DNA of 64,000 nucleotides. Origin: Parapristionchus giblindavisi (taxonomy: Eukaryota; Nematoda; Chromadorea; Rhabditida; Diplogasteridae). Below, one piece after another: positions 45,101 to 56,200 of the stretch. The position numbers and the translations under genes were made by a program. The notes below the pieces were generated by a model that did not search any database, had not been told where the DNA came from, and saw only the letters and a program-made list of their open reading frames with translations. The DNA is taken from positions 1,313,501 through 1,377,500 of the forward strand of contig CALSFV010000004.1 of NCBI GenBank assembly GCA_943737045.1, read 5' to 3'. Each line of letters starts with the position of its first letter. The stretch's first letter is position 1.

Positions 45101-46643
45101 AACAAGATAGAGTACCGTTATCGATTTCTATTTAGGTCTGTTATGAATGCCATGTTTTCATTTCAGTGTCGCCCTATTCTTTGTTGGATTCTACGTGAGA
45201 CACGTCGTCAATCTACTCCATCACTTTGATTACGGTAACTGCTTTATTATTTCCATCATACATTTTCGGTATCCTCGCCGTTTACTTTTATATACTGGGT
45301 CATTTCTCGAAATAGGGTGGGTTGATTCACAAAATTCGTTATTTTCGCTTAAAAATCGTCATTTTTAACTTACTTATTTTATCAAGTGGCCTGAAATGGG
45401 CCTTATATAGTGGGTCAATCCTCGCATTGCGAGGGTATGGCAATGTATGATTTCCATTTGCCAAATACTTTAAATAATATTATTGTCTCGAGTAGATCGA
45501 TAATTATCAAGTTTGATCGAAAATGTTGACATGTGTATTATTATATAATATGACGAAAGAAAGATTGTGGTTATGTTAAAGAGAAAGAAAAGGGTTGATA
45601 AGAGGCTAAGTCAAAATGTATTTTTAGGTCAATTTCTAATAATTTAAGATATAAAATGAATGATATTCTTGAGGGTACAACATAATGGTGTGCATCTCCT
45701 CCTCCATAGTAACTCTCATCGTCTATCTCTTCTATCTCATCTATCGTGTATTATTATATAATATGACGAAAGAAAGATTGTGGTTATCAGTTTGGTACAG
45801 TATCCTCCCTGAGACGATCCGATCGATTGCTTCTGATGCTACTCACGTGGTCCATCGCATCTGTGAGCGCATTTTAATACTTTTAAAAATCTTAAATACA
45901 TTTTGTAGTCAACTTAGCATGTTGAAATGTACTGAAATCATAGATGGGCACGTTGGGAGGCAAGGTTATTGTATTTTTTGACAAATTCTGCAGGAAATTT
46001 TTCAATTTTTGCGAGGCGAGGCTATGAGCAAGGCCCCGATGGGGAGGCAAGGCTGTACGCAAAAAGTTTTCGTTCTCACGCGCCCACCTATGACTGAAAT
46101 GTTTGTATTTGGAAAGTGAGATCTCAGCCGCCCGAATCGTGCTTCATTTGGTTATTTATTATTAAAGGCACATCTAGTAATGTTAGACTGATCGGTGTAA
46201 CTTCGTGAAAACTTATATTTTAATGAATCTCTACGCTCTTACCACACTGTATTTCTTCGTTGAGAACTCGCTTTCAATCAATCAATTGATTCATATTAGT
46301 TAAATTACTAGAATCATTTGAAAAACGCCTAAAAGTGTATTGCTGACAATCACCTTAAAATAGACAATATTCTCCTAATTTGTATTAAATCGCACCCGTA
46401 CGATTCGTGTGTCATGCAATCATAAATTGGAGATGATTGATCAAAATATGTTTACTCCCATCTTCACCATACTAATTTATATTACAGGTGGCACTCGAAC
46501 TGTTGGACTTTGTTCCATTATGGTTTACCATCGACGCTCATTCCCTATTCCACGCGGCTACCGTACCTCTGCCTCTGATCACGGCCACATTCATCGAAAC
46601 TCACGCACGCGAGAGCGGTGCTGACTATGCCAAGATTGTGTAG
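42198..46643 (+). CDS. PGAP3: PGAP3/Per1-like GPI-remodelling protein, copy C (best preserved)
   Basis: Exons 42198-42277, 42648-42756, 43148-43211, 44614-44760, 45167-45234, 45674-45747, 45791-45862 and 46488-46643 (TAG). All join in phase into ~255 codons. Exon 1 gives YQIPQCHGKWPF, matching the family VPQFHGKWPF signature. Exon 2 begins EPSSTIFSILNLLS (family QEPASVVFS). The following exons give the WFHSSDHYWSERADYFSA block, HHFDYGYN, and the terminal LELLDFVPLWFTIDAHS-LFHA block. This is the lumenal/membrane hydrolase-like fold of the CREST/Per1 family that acts on GPI anchors in the ER-Golgi. The signal peptide and first Cys-rich segment were not found upstream. Mobile-element debris occupies 41230-41836, so the 5' end may be missing or in unrecognised small exons. 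Compared with copy A, one exon is split by a 43-nt intron. PARP-1 follows in the same orientation. Confidence 0.8.
42268..42390 (+). repeat. 30-bp minisatellite spanning a PGAP3 donor site
   Basis: Four tandem 30-bp copies of GGGCACAAGTACGGTATCTT plus ACAGTAG(T/C)TT. The first contains the real exon end GGGCACAA and donor GTACGG. The others repeat the boundary inside the intron (one has CCCAA). Confidence 0.92.
43386..44047. mobile_element. Nonautonomous hAT element
   Basis: Ends TAGGGTGGCGAGAATGG and its complement, flanked by an exact 8-bp duplication GTTCGTAC (43378-43385 and 44048-44055), the hAT hallmark. It is 662 bp with an AT-rich interior and no transposase. Located in the PGAP3 copy C intron 43212-44613. 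Confidence 0.92.
44056..44465. repeat. Foldback with GGGCTGTGCGAAAA ends
   Basis: Begins CAGGGCTGTGCGAAAA and ends with GAAAAATGCACACCCC, an imperfect inverted match. The interior is built of TTTTTCGAAAA-type runs. Directly adjacent to the hAT element. Confidence 0.65.
45281..45448. repeat. Dispersed repeat (inverse of 23815-23975)
   Basis: Contains CTTATATAGTGGGTCAATCC and TTTTGTGAATC-type motifs in reverse orientation to 23815-23975. Located in a PGAP3 copy C intron. Confidence 0.65.
45748..45790 (+). other. Young 43-nt intron in PGAP3 copy C
   Basis: 45746-45787 is an exact 42-bp copy of 45533-45574 from the preceding intron, inserted in an exon that is continuous in copies A and B. Splicing GTATTATT...TTATCAG (45748-45790) restores the frame YR-FGTVSSL seen in copy A (YRQFGTVSSL). 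Without splicing, 43 nt shift the frame. Confidence 0.75.
45939..46092. repeat. hAT-like MITE, CATAGGTGGGC family
   Basis: Perfect 8-bp duplication ACTGAAAT (45931-45938 and 46093-46100). The empty site is visible in copy B near 14490. Confidence 0.92.
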
Positions 46644-46982
46644 TGCACACCATGATGGATTACGGTAGAGTGCGAATAGTGCGACGCCTTTTACCGCAAA
46701 AAGGCTATTGTACATTTGATTGTTTTTTTAAACATAGTTTTATGTATTAACATTTCACAGAGCCGTTTTAATTGTAAGTCATATATTTAATGCCATTTGT
46801 GCCTTGTATTCTCTCACTGTGATACCCGTTTTAGACCCTGATTATCGATTGCTTTAGATCGTTTTAGAATTACCAAATTATTGATTGTTTTCTACAAAAT
46901 ATTGATTGTTTCATGCCATTGTACTTCATTCATATCTGTACTTAACCATAGCTAACATAATCTCATTAATATTATTAACTGT

Positions 46983-46988
46983 AATAAA
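46983..46988 (+). terminator. Polyadenylation signal of PGAP3 copy C
   Basis: AATAAA 340 nt after the stop codon, conserved in position with copies A and B. Confidence 0.6.
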
Positions 46989-47229
46989 GTATTCCAACTT
47001 GTAGTTGGTGTGCCAAGGGCAAATTGCATTCTGCTGTTAGTGGCAGTATAATAAATACCTTGAAGATCACATGATATAAACATAATAAATTGATATTTGA
47101 ATTAAACAGAATTTGTTTATTGATGGAATGCTGATTAGCCTAGTAAGTGCATGACCGCCGTCTTACTTACCGCAGAAAAGACTCGAAAGAGCGGTTTGCG
47201 GGAGTAGTCTCTTGAAAAGATCAATTAAA

Positions 47230-47252
47230 CGATTGCAGGATTTCCGTTTAAT
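47230..47252 (+). promoter_or_regulatory. Putative spliced-leader acceptor of PARP-1 copy C
   Basis: ATTGCAG (47232-47238) lies 14 nt before the start codon, conserved in all three PARP-1 copies, with no upstream PARP-1 exon. Confidence 0.5.
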
Positions 47253-50200
47253 ATGGGTGATGAACACGAACGGATATGTAATCTACCGTACGCTGCAGGT
47301 TATTGATTGATTGTTTGATCTTATCATTTCGATCAATAATGATACTGTAATAACTCTGATTATTGATCGTTGTAGAGTACGCGAAAAGAGGCTCTGAGTT
47401 CTGCAGGAAGTGTAACCAGAATATAAATAATGTGAGATTTCGATTAGTACCGTAATCCTGTCCAATTTCAATCAATATCAGGAATCGGTCATGCTCGCGC
47501 TGCGGGATCTCTGCCAGATCACTGGACGCATGATTGAGCTGTAAGCCGTTAAGTGTCGTAATCAGTTCAGTTGGAAAATCGAGTGATAACTCGAATTGAA
47601 TTTTTATGTGTGGGTCCACCATTCGAAACAAAGGCTAAAATAGAGAGAGATAAATTTTTGTAGAATAATAATAATAATATTTATTTAGAAGTGATAATCT
47701 TCAGGTGCAATTAGTCAACAAAAAAAAATGTGCTGGTAAAAGAGTATTCTCTTGTGAGATGGTAACGTTGTTTAGATGGCACCATGTCGATTGTTTCTTC
47801 ACTTCTCTCAAGAAAGGAGGAGTGAATGAGCAGTCGATTCGAGGAATGAATTGGCTCAAATGGGAAGATCAGGTTGGAAGATATTATTGATTTGTTTTAT
47901 TTAGAGATTATTGATCTTTTTGAATTGTTGGTACTGTAGATTAGTTTTTGATTGGGCTAGAAATAGTAATACTATTGAGTGATTGATTTGAATACATATT
48001 ATTAATATCCATATTGACTGATTAATCGTTGACATCGACAACTATCGCTCAACAGATATTCATTGCTATGTGATATCGAATCATACTGCATTCACTGACT
48101 GTAATGTTAAGTGCGTGAAACTTGGGTTCCACAGGAAGTAGGACAGAGTGACATATCGTTTAGAGAACATTTATTGACTGATATTATGACTTGATTTGAG
48201 TTCTCTCTTGTTGTCAGATGAGTTGTCAGTTTCTTGTTTGAAGAGAGTTTACCCATCTAGTTTATCGGTCTGAGGCGTTTATTGTATCCAGTCCCTTGTC
48301 ATCGATCAATACAAAGTTACCGTATACCTTTGATCAATACTCGGCTACCGTATACCCTTCCATTCGTTGCAGGAGAGAATTCGTGAGAACATCAAGGAGT
48401 ACAATGAGCAGGGAACTCCACAGAAGGGAAGGGATTCAGGATGCAGTCACTTTTGTACAATCAAAGCGGAACATGCAAAGAGTGCACGGTTAGAAGTCAT
48501 TTTCATTTTGTTTAATAATTTATTACCTAAATTATTTTCAAATACAGGAAAATTGTCCCTGTCTATTATTAAAGAACACTGATACTGGTTGTTTGGTACA
48601 TAAAAGGGGATAGGCCGAAACATGAGAAACAATTGGGTGGGCTGATCCTCTTTTCTGATCAATTTGAGACTTTGTGTGATCGACTTCAAAGTGTATTCTG
48701 TGGCTGAAATGGTTTGCTTGAAACATGGATTCAACAGAGTAAGAGAGGAAGAGAATGAAATATATATGTGAGGTCACGGTCCATCTGTCACAGTGATTTC
48801 GCCTACTTATTGAGTATTATCTTTTTATTCAATATAAAGATTTATTGATTTATCGATTAATTGATTGATTTCTTCAGTGGGAAGTGTGCATCATGCAGTA
48901 ACAAGTTCGATCTGTTCGAAGTGAAGTATTGCTACAAATCCGCATGGAATCATCTCAAATGTCTTATGGATAAGAAGATTCAATTCATCGTAAGTTGGGT
49001 TACTGTAGGAGAAAAAGGTTCCTTTAATCATTAGTTGGATTACTGTAGTCATGTGTGGATCACCATGCGCCATGTCTTTATGCAGCTTCCCATTCATTGA
49101 CACTGCAAGGTGGCATGCAAAACTAAAAAGAGAAGGTTATACATCTTTGCTCCTGCAGCCGGCTTTCTAACAAAAACAGAAGAAAAAAACCATGAAAATT
49201 ACTATGGAAAAGTTAATAAAGCGGTGGCTTTCTCTGAACTATTGTGATACACTACTACTCTGATCGTACTCTCAATCTCTAAAAAACGAAAGTGAGAGGC
49301 GTGGCCAGAGGAAGATTTTCAAGTTTGATGGTCATATTTTCTGAAAAACATTGTTGCAGGGTTCGTACAAATCGATCGGCGGTTTCAACGACCTCGCGAC
49401 TGTAGAAAAGGACAAATTGGAGAAGAGATTCGGAGATGGAGTAAAGGAAGAAGAAGGAGTAGAGGATGATAAGAATGGAATACTGAGAGTGAAGACGGAT
49501 CCCGATAAAGATGTGTAAGTCATTTCTGTTGTAACTTTATTGTTTTTAATTTAATTTATTAGTCGTTGATCATTCAATAGAATTGCCAATGTTTTTACAA
49601 TTAGACAGATTTTGGGTATTTTGCGATAAATGTAATAGAATCTACATTGTGGATGCGGTGAATTCCGGTCACATATTGCATTAGTGAAACATAAATGGGA
49701 CTGGTTGAAGGGCGATTTATGCGTTTACGAGACCCAAAATAAGGTTTCAAGAAAATTGAATAGATCGATGAAGATCAACATAGAATTATGATTACAACGC
49801 GGGGGTTGCTATTCCAGAGAGCCAACGACTGCCACTGAAGCTAGCCATTCTAGTGATGACGTTGTCAATGGCATGCAAAGCTTCGTCGTTGCTGATGATG
49901 ATGACGAGATTGAGGTACGGTATTATTCATTTTTTCATGAACTTATTGGTTGTGGACAGTTCAGGCAAATTTGCACTTACATTCACTGTTCCTAGCTAGA
50001 ATGTTACAGTACTTTCGTTCTCATTGGTATACGGTAACCGACAGATTACGGTGCCTAGCCATATTATCGATTGACGTTCAGTGTCTGAGTGTGATTCCAT
50101 CGACGGTGATCACTCTGTCACTGGAAGGAGAAGAACAATCGATGATTACTGTGGAAGAACCGAAGATGATGACAACCCCGAGGATGAAACTACCGCCCCT

Positions 50201-53200
50201 GCCGGTATTTGCTCAGGTAGATCACTTTTGATATGGATAAAAGATACGAAAAGAAAAGTATCCGCGTTGTATACGCTCTCTCGCTTCCTTCGGTTACGGT
50301 ACGTAACTACACTCTTATTTACTGATAGCTGACCACTCAAAAAGATCGATCAGTTTTGTGTTTGAATTCTGTATGCATGAACATTGGCAATTCGTTTGCC
50401 GACAAGAAAGAAAAGAAAGAAAGACAAACGTGATTTGACAATCGTTGAAGAGAAACATTATGATGTCAGAATCGTAGGAGCAAGCGCCTCCTACTATTGT
50501 GACATCACTACATATACGTGGGCATCACTGCCGCTAGAAGCAATAACCCGACGATTTTGGCACCCGACCCCCCCCCCCCCCCCCCCCCCCGATTTTTTTC
50601 ACAATAGAATGTATCACCATAGCACAAACGAGAGAAGAAAAGAGAATCTGTAATGTACAAACTGTTTAAACGGTTAAGATTTTTCTATTAACAGTAAGAT
50701 TTCAAGGTAGGTTTAAATGCTCCATTTTTTACCTCCGACCCCCCCCCCCCCCCGATTTTCATTTCCAGCGGCAATACCCGCCCACGTATGGACATCACAC
50801 TATTATGAGTGGTTCATTAACTTTCATGTCCACGATTTCGACGACTTGATTGGAATTATTTGATCGTCTATGTCTTGTGATCGCGATGAAACCATCATTC
50901 ACCTGGTATAATTTGTCCGTGATAGGAACCAGAGATAGCGCTGCATTTTCCGATTTTTCGGAGATAAATCGATGAATAGAATGTTGTGCTACGTAATATT
51001 ATGTTGCCAATGTATATTCTTCATAAGAGAACCCAACAAATTATGCAAAACCAATGATACTCTATATTCTTATTCTCTTAATTCAGCCCGAACCAAAGAA
51101 GGCGAAAGTGGAGATGACCGAAGACGAAATACTGAAGCAGAACCTCAAGGTATGATTATTGTAAGATGTGGATGAAGGGAAGGGCTTCTTTGTTTAATTT
51201 ACACTGTCGTTGTACTTGGCCTGCAGCGGGAGAAATCTGTAAGGCAGGCTTCAAATACATAAAAAGGTTTAATTTTTGTTTTATATGCCTGCAAGTGAGA
51301 ATTGTATGGGTGCCTGCACAATAGTCTGGCGGATGATTGTCCATGGATGAATCACATGGGAGATTGGTGTTGCACCCTTTCCCCTTATATCAATCAATAC
51401 TTTGTATATTTGTTTGTGTTGGTGTTTAGTCTTGAAAAAATGCAGAGTTCATATGAGAGTTACGAGTGCATTGACCAATTGACAGAGGGTTGAGGCTAGA
51501 TTATTTTGTAGATATTCTCAAAATTTGTGAAATCTATCCGGTATCTGGTTGAGGCTGTTTGCAGTCTATTCATATATTAACAGTCGTTGATGTGGTTACC
51601 CTAATTCTTATTTATTTATAAATAAATAAAATTTATGGTGATTGTGTTTTAATGGAATTTGCTTTCTTGTGAGTTCTGTGTTTCACAATTTTCATTTACA
51701 ATCACCAGCGCCTTTATCGGTAGTACTCCTCTCTTGAAAAGACAATGGTCAATGATGGTGATTGCAGTTTAAAGTTGTCTTGTAGTTGTCGAGTTTGCAA
51801 ATATCCCGATTGTCAATCGATAATATCGATTTATCGTTTATTAATTTTAGCGTCAAGCGGAGCTTCAATGGGATCTGCGACAGCAATTCAAGCAGATGCG
51901 ACAGAAAGATATCATCGAGCTGCTATCCACCAATGATATGCATGTACCTACTGGGGAGGATGCGGTTGGTCTTTGATCTTTGGTATTTGGACTTTGATCT
52001 TTGATCTTTGGTATTTGGAATCTGATCTTTGATCCGTGGTATTTTGTCTCTGATCTTTGGTATTTTGAGTCTAATCTTTACTCATGAAATATCATGACTC
52101 CGGATTTATGGACTTGCTGTTAACGGTCCGTTAGACATAGTGCTTTGCCGATCGATAATGGCCTTTAATACCGTAACCGCTCGTCTAAAAGTATCGTAAC
52201 CCTTTTTTGAATACTGTAATCTCTCCCTGATTCAGTTACTCGATCGTGCCGTTGATGCGGCGCTCTTTGGTGTTCCTTCTGCGTGTACAAAGTGTCCCTC
52301 AGGACATATGGTATTCTCGTGAGTTTTATTGATTTGTTTCTCCTTTAAATTGCAACTTTGTGGATTAAACTTATTTTATTGATTGTTCTTTTGATTGGAT
52401 TCTCCATTGCTTTGCAACTTGTACGCTAAATTACTGTTTAATTTATATAATACTAACATTTTTCGTTTCTTGGACAAAAAAAATAACGATATTCTGTTGA
52501 TAATATATATTGATTATAAAGGAAGAACGACGAAAATACTGTAATATCTAGATACTGTAATATATTATCGATTGTTGTTTCAGTACTTCCCATCAGACAT
52601 ACGTGTGTCTCGGTCATCTGTCGGAGTGGACAAAGTGCACGAATACCAATAAGAATCCGGTGAGATATCGCCATATCTTTGACATTGTCATTAATGCTTT
52701 TGACATATTGTTCAATATTCTGTCATTGTCTTTAATGCTTTTGACATATTGATCAATATTCTGTTATTGTCATTAATGCTTTTGACATATTGATCAATAT
52801 TCTGTCATTTGTATTACTTTTGTTGATATACTGATCAATAGCAGACCGCCAATGGTTCATTTCTATAATGACATTGATAAAAATCCTATGCAGCATAAAA
52901 CAAATTTCGCCTATGGTTCGTTTGCAAGATGTGAGATAAAGAAGTCATATCTGTAAATTGTAAGAACTAACGCAAATACTAACCTAGCATTTTCTAAATT
53001 AATTGTTACAAGTGGGGGGGGGGGGCACTTAACGGTGAATTTCTTTTATTAATATAATTAACCTACTCAGCTGACGCTAATCAGCGGAATAAGTTATTTA
53101 AATACAAAATAAATAAATAAATGTAAAATATAATTTAATCATAATTGCAGACCCGCACTCCTCTGGGGATGAATCGTGCTCTCGTCACTCGATGTCCCGT

Positions 53201-56200
53201 CCTCCAGGAAATGGAAATGAATGCACTACTCGAGAGATTCTATCCAAAGGAGGACAATGGAGAGTTGAGGTGAGCAAGGGTGGGGAGGAACTACTGTGGG
53301 ACTAAACCCGTCTGGGGTATGCCGAGGAACACATTTTGTCTCACCTCAAGTTGAAAGGAATTAATTAACCTAATCCTATTAGCGTAACGGTTTTGGGAGT
53401 GGCATCGGTTCTCACCTTTTTTGCTGTAGTATTGTATTATTCGGGTAATTTCTTTAAATTTTTCCTTGATCTGCATCCTGTGTAACTATGGAAATGTATA
53501 GGAATTGATGTTGTTCTTTCAGAAAAGCCGTTCCCGAGCTCAAAGTCTCTGCAGAGGTATGCTTGCTAAATTGTACCGTATAACGATGAACTTTTTTGTA
53601 TTGTAGCATGCTACAGTAATCTTTATTCAATAGATAGATTGGAGTACTGTAGTTTGCATTCTATTTAGTTCTTTATCTGAGGGAGGCGAAAGTGACAACC
53701 AATAAAATTATGGAATTCGTTTAATCTAGTACGGTAATAATATTCTCATCCACAGGTTGCGGAAGGTGGTCAGAAGAAGTCAGTGTTTAATGGAATCGCG
53801 GCGGTGGGTGGAGTGATGAACCCTGCCACGGCGCCCTCTCAAGGAAAGCTTATCATCAAGAAGGTACGTTTGTGTCATCGATTGATTTATTATTGTAGTT
53901 GGGGATGGAGATTACTTTCCATCGTTTCTGGACCTTGGTCAATAGGTTACAGTCTGAAACGCGAAACCGCTAGGTGTATTTCCTTGAAAGTTGTCTGTAG
54001 ATTGAATTGAAACAAAATTGTTTCTTATATGATAAGTATTATTATCACCTTCCCCATTCCCCTTGTCACTCATTTCATTTCTCTTTTTTTTTAAATTTCA
54101 TTCGTATTTCACTTGCAGAAACATCTTTACGATGTATGATAAACAAAATTGGACTAAATTAAAATCAATGCCAATCTCTTCTTTGCAGGGAACTGCAGTG
54201 GATGGCGAGTTCGCGCAGGCTGCCTACTATCATGTCTATCGCGATGCTGGAGGTTGATCTTTGAACTTTGATCTTTAGCTATATTTATCCGTTAACAATA
54301 TGATGTAACTGTGTACACACACAGAATAATAGTGTAAAATGAGACTATAGTTGAAACAATCTTTAACACCTGTAAAGTGTTAAAAGCACACCCCGAGCTA
54401 ATTTGAAATTCTCTGCTCTGGCCAAACTCTCTCACCTCCTTTGTCTAGGAGAGAGCGTTGCAAGAGCGGACAGTAAAATTAGCTCGTGATGTGCCTTTAA
54501 ATATAACACACCAGGGGTCTTCTGCTCTGTGTATTACAGCTGACAATGAGGTCGTTTTGTTTTGACACTTTTGTGTGTATGACAGAGCAGGTTGGGTTAC
54601 AAGACGGTTAATCTTCTTCGTATTCAACCTGGTTGTTTCATGTTTCATCGTATCTATATATTCCTGATTCAGGCGACGTGTGGTCTACGGCGCTCGGTCA
54701 CGCTGACATGGCGACCAATCGGAATTCGTATCTGAAGATGCAACTGCTTCAACATGATGTCAATGAGAAGTGAGTAGCTTCTCTGCTATTTCAAAACTAA
54801 ATTCAACTTAAAATACGTCAAAGACTTGAAGTTTACTTAAAAGTCTACTTCAAGTGAAAGAGCTTTTGATGAAATGCGTTACGATATATTGCAGTAAACT
54901 TACAAGTGTCTACTTCAAGTGAAAATGATAAGTGCACTTTAAGTTTTGAAATACCAGAGTTTGTGTATTTATGTGTTTCGGTCTCTATGACTTTTCCGAC
55001 TACTCATCCCATGCGATTTCGATTAAGCTTCAAACTTGAATATCCAATGTCATACCAACCTGTTAATTTGCGGTTTCTGGATCTAGTTAAATGACATGTA
55101 TGAAGCTCCTCCTCAGTGTGTTTCTGTACGTTATCCTCAAAGTAATGAATTGATTTTATTGACTGATTGATTGATTGATCGATCAATTTGTTCAGTGACT
55201 ACACAGTCTTCCAATCATCGGGACGAGTGGGCACTGACGTCGGAAATGTTTCCACTCGTTCATTCCATTCTCTCTCACTCGCTCAGCATGAGTTTAAAAG
55301 GTATGTCGTACTGTTGAGATACTGTGACTTACTGTATGGGGGGTACTATAGATTACTTTACAATAGGGTTACTGTAGCTTAATGTTCAGAGGATTACTGT
55401 CATGCGTGGGCGAAAAATCTGTATGTTTGGCTGGCTCCATGTGTTAAAGAACAGTTTTTAGAGGACCCATAGGTCGAATAGCTACGTTGCAGATTTTCAA
55501 AATGCGGCTACGTTTTCAAAAAAAAATCCCAAGATCCAGTCAGCTTTTCAAAAAAAAAACAATATGCGGCCTTTCTTCGTAGTTTGTAACGTAATTTTCG
55601 ACATATGAGAGACATATGACATATGATGATATTAATAAAAAAACTTTTGATTACCTGCAGAGAGTTCAGAGAGTGCGGAAGATTGTACTGTACAGAAAGT
55701 TTTCCAATATATTTCACGGTTACTGCACCATACGGTCAAAAAATCTGATGTTCGGTCTCCTCGTTTCTAGTGGTTGATTCCCGTTTCAAGGAACTATATT
55801 GTATTCAGCGTGGTCATGTAGCTCCGGTAATCGTATAACCAGATCAAGAATAACAATAGACACTTGTATGGATCACTTCTATCAATGTTGTCACATGGAT
55901 CGTGTGATATACGGTATACTGTAATCGATGAAATGCAATCAATCAATATTCAGGGTGATAGGGCGGTATACTCTAATGGATGAAATGGAATCAATCAATA
56001 TTCAGGGTGATAGGCGGTATACTGTAATGGATGAAATGAAATCAATCAATATTCAGGGTGATAGGGCGGTATACTCTAATGGATGAAATGGAATCAATCA
56101 ATATTCAGGGTGATAGGCGGTATACTGTAATGGATGAAATGAAATCAATCAATATTCAGGGTGATAGGCGGTATACTGTAATCGATGAAATGGAATCAAT

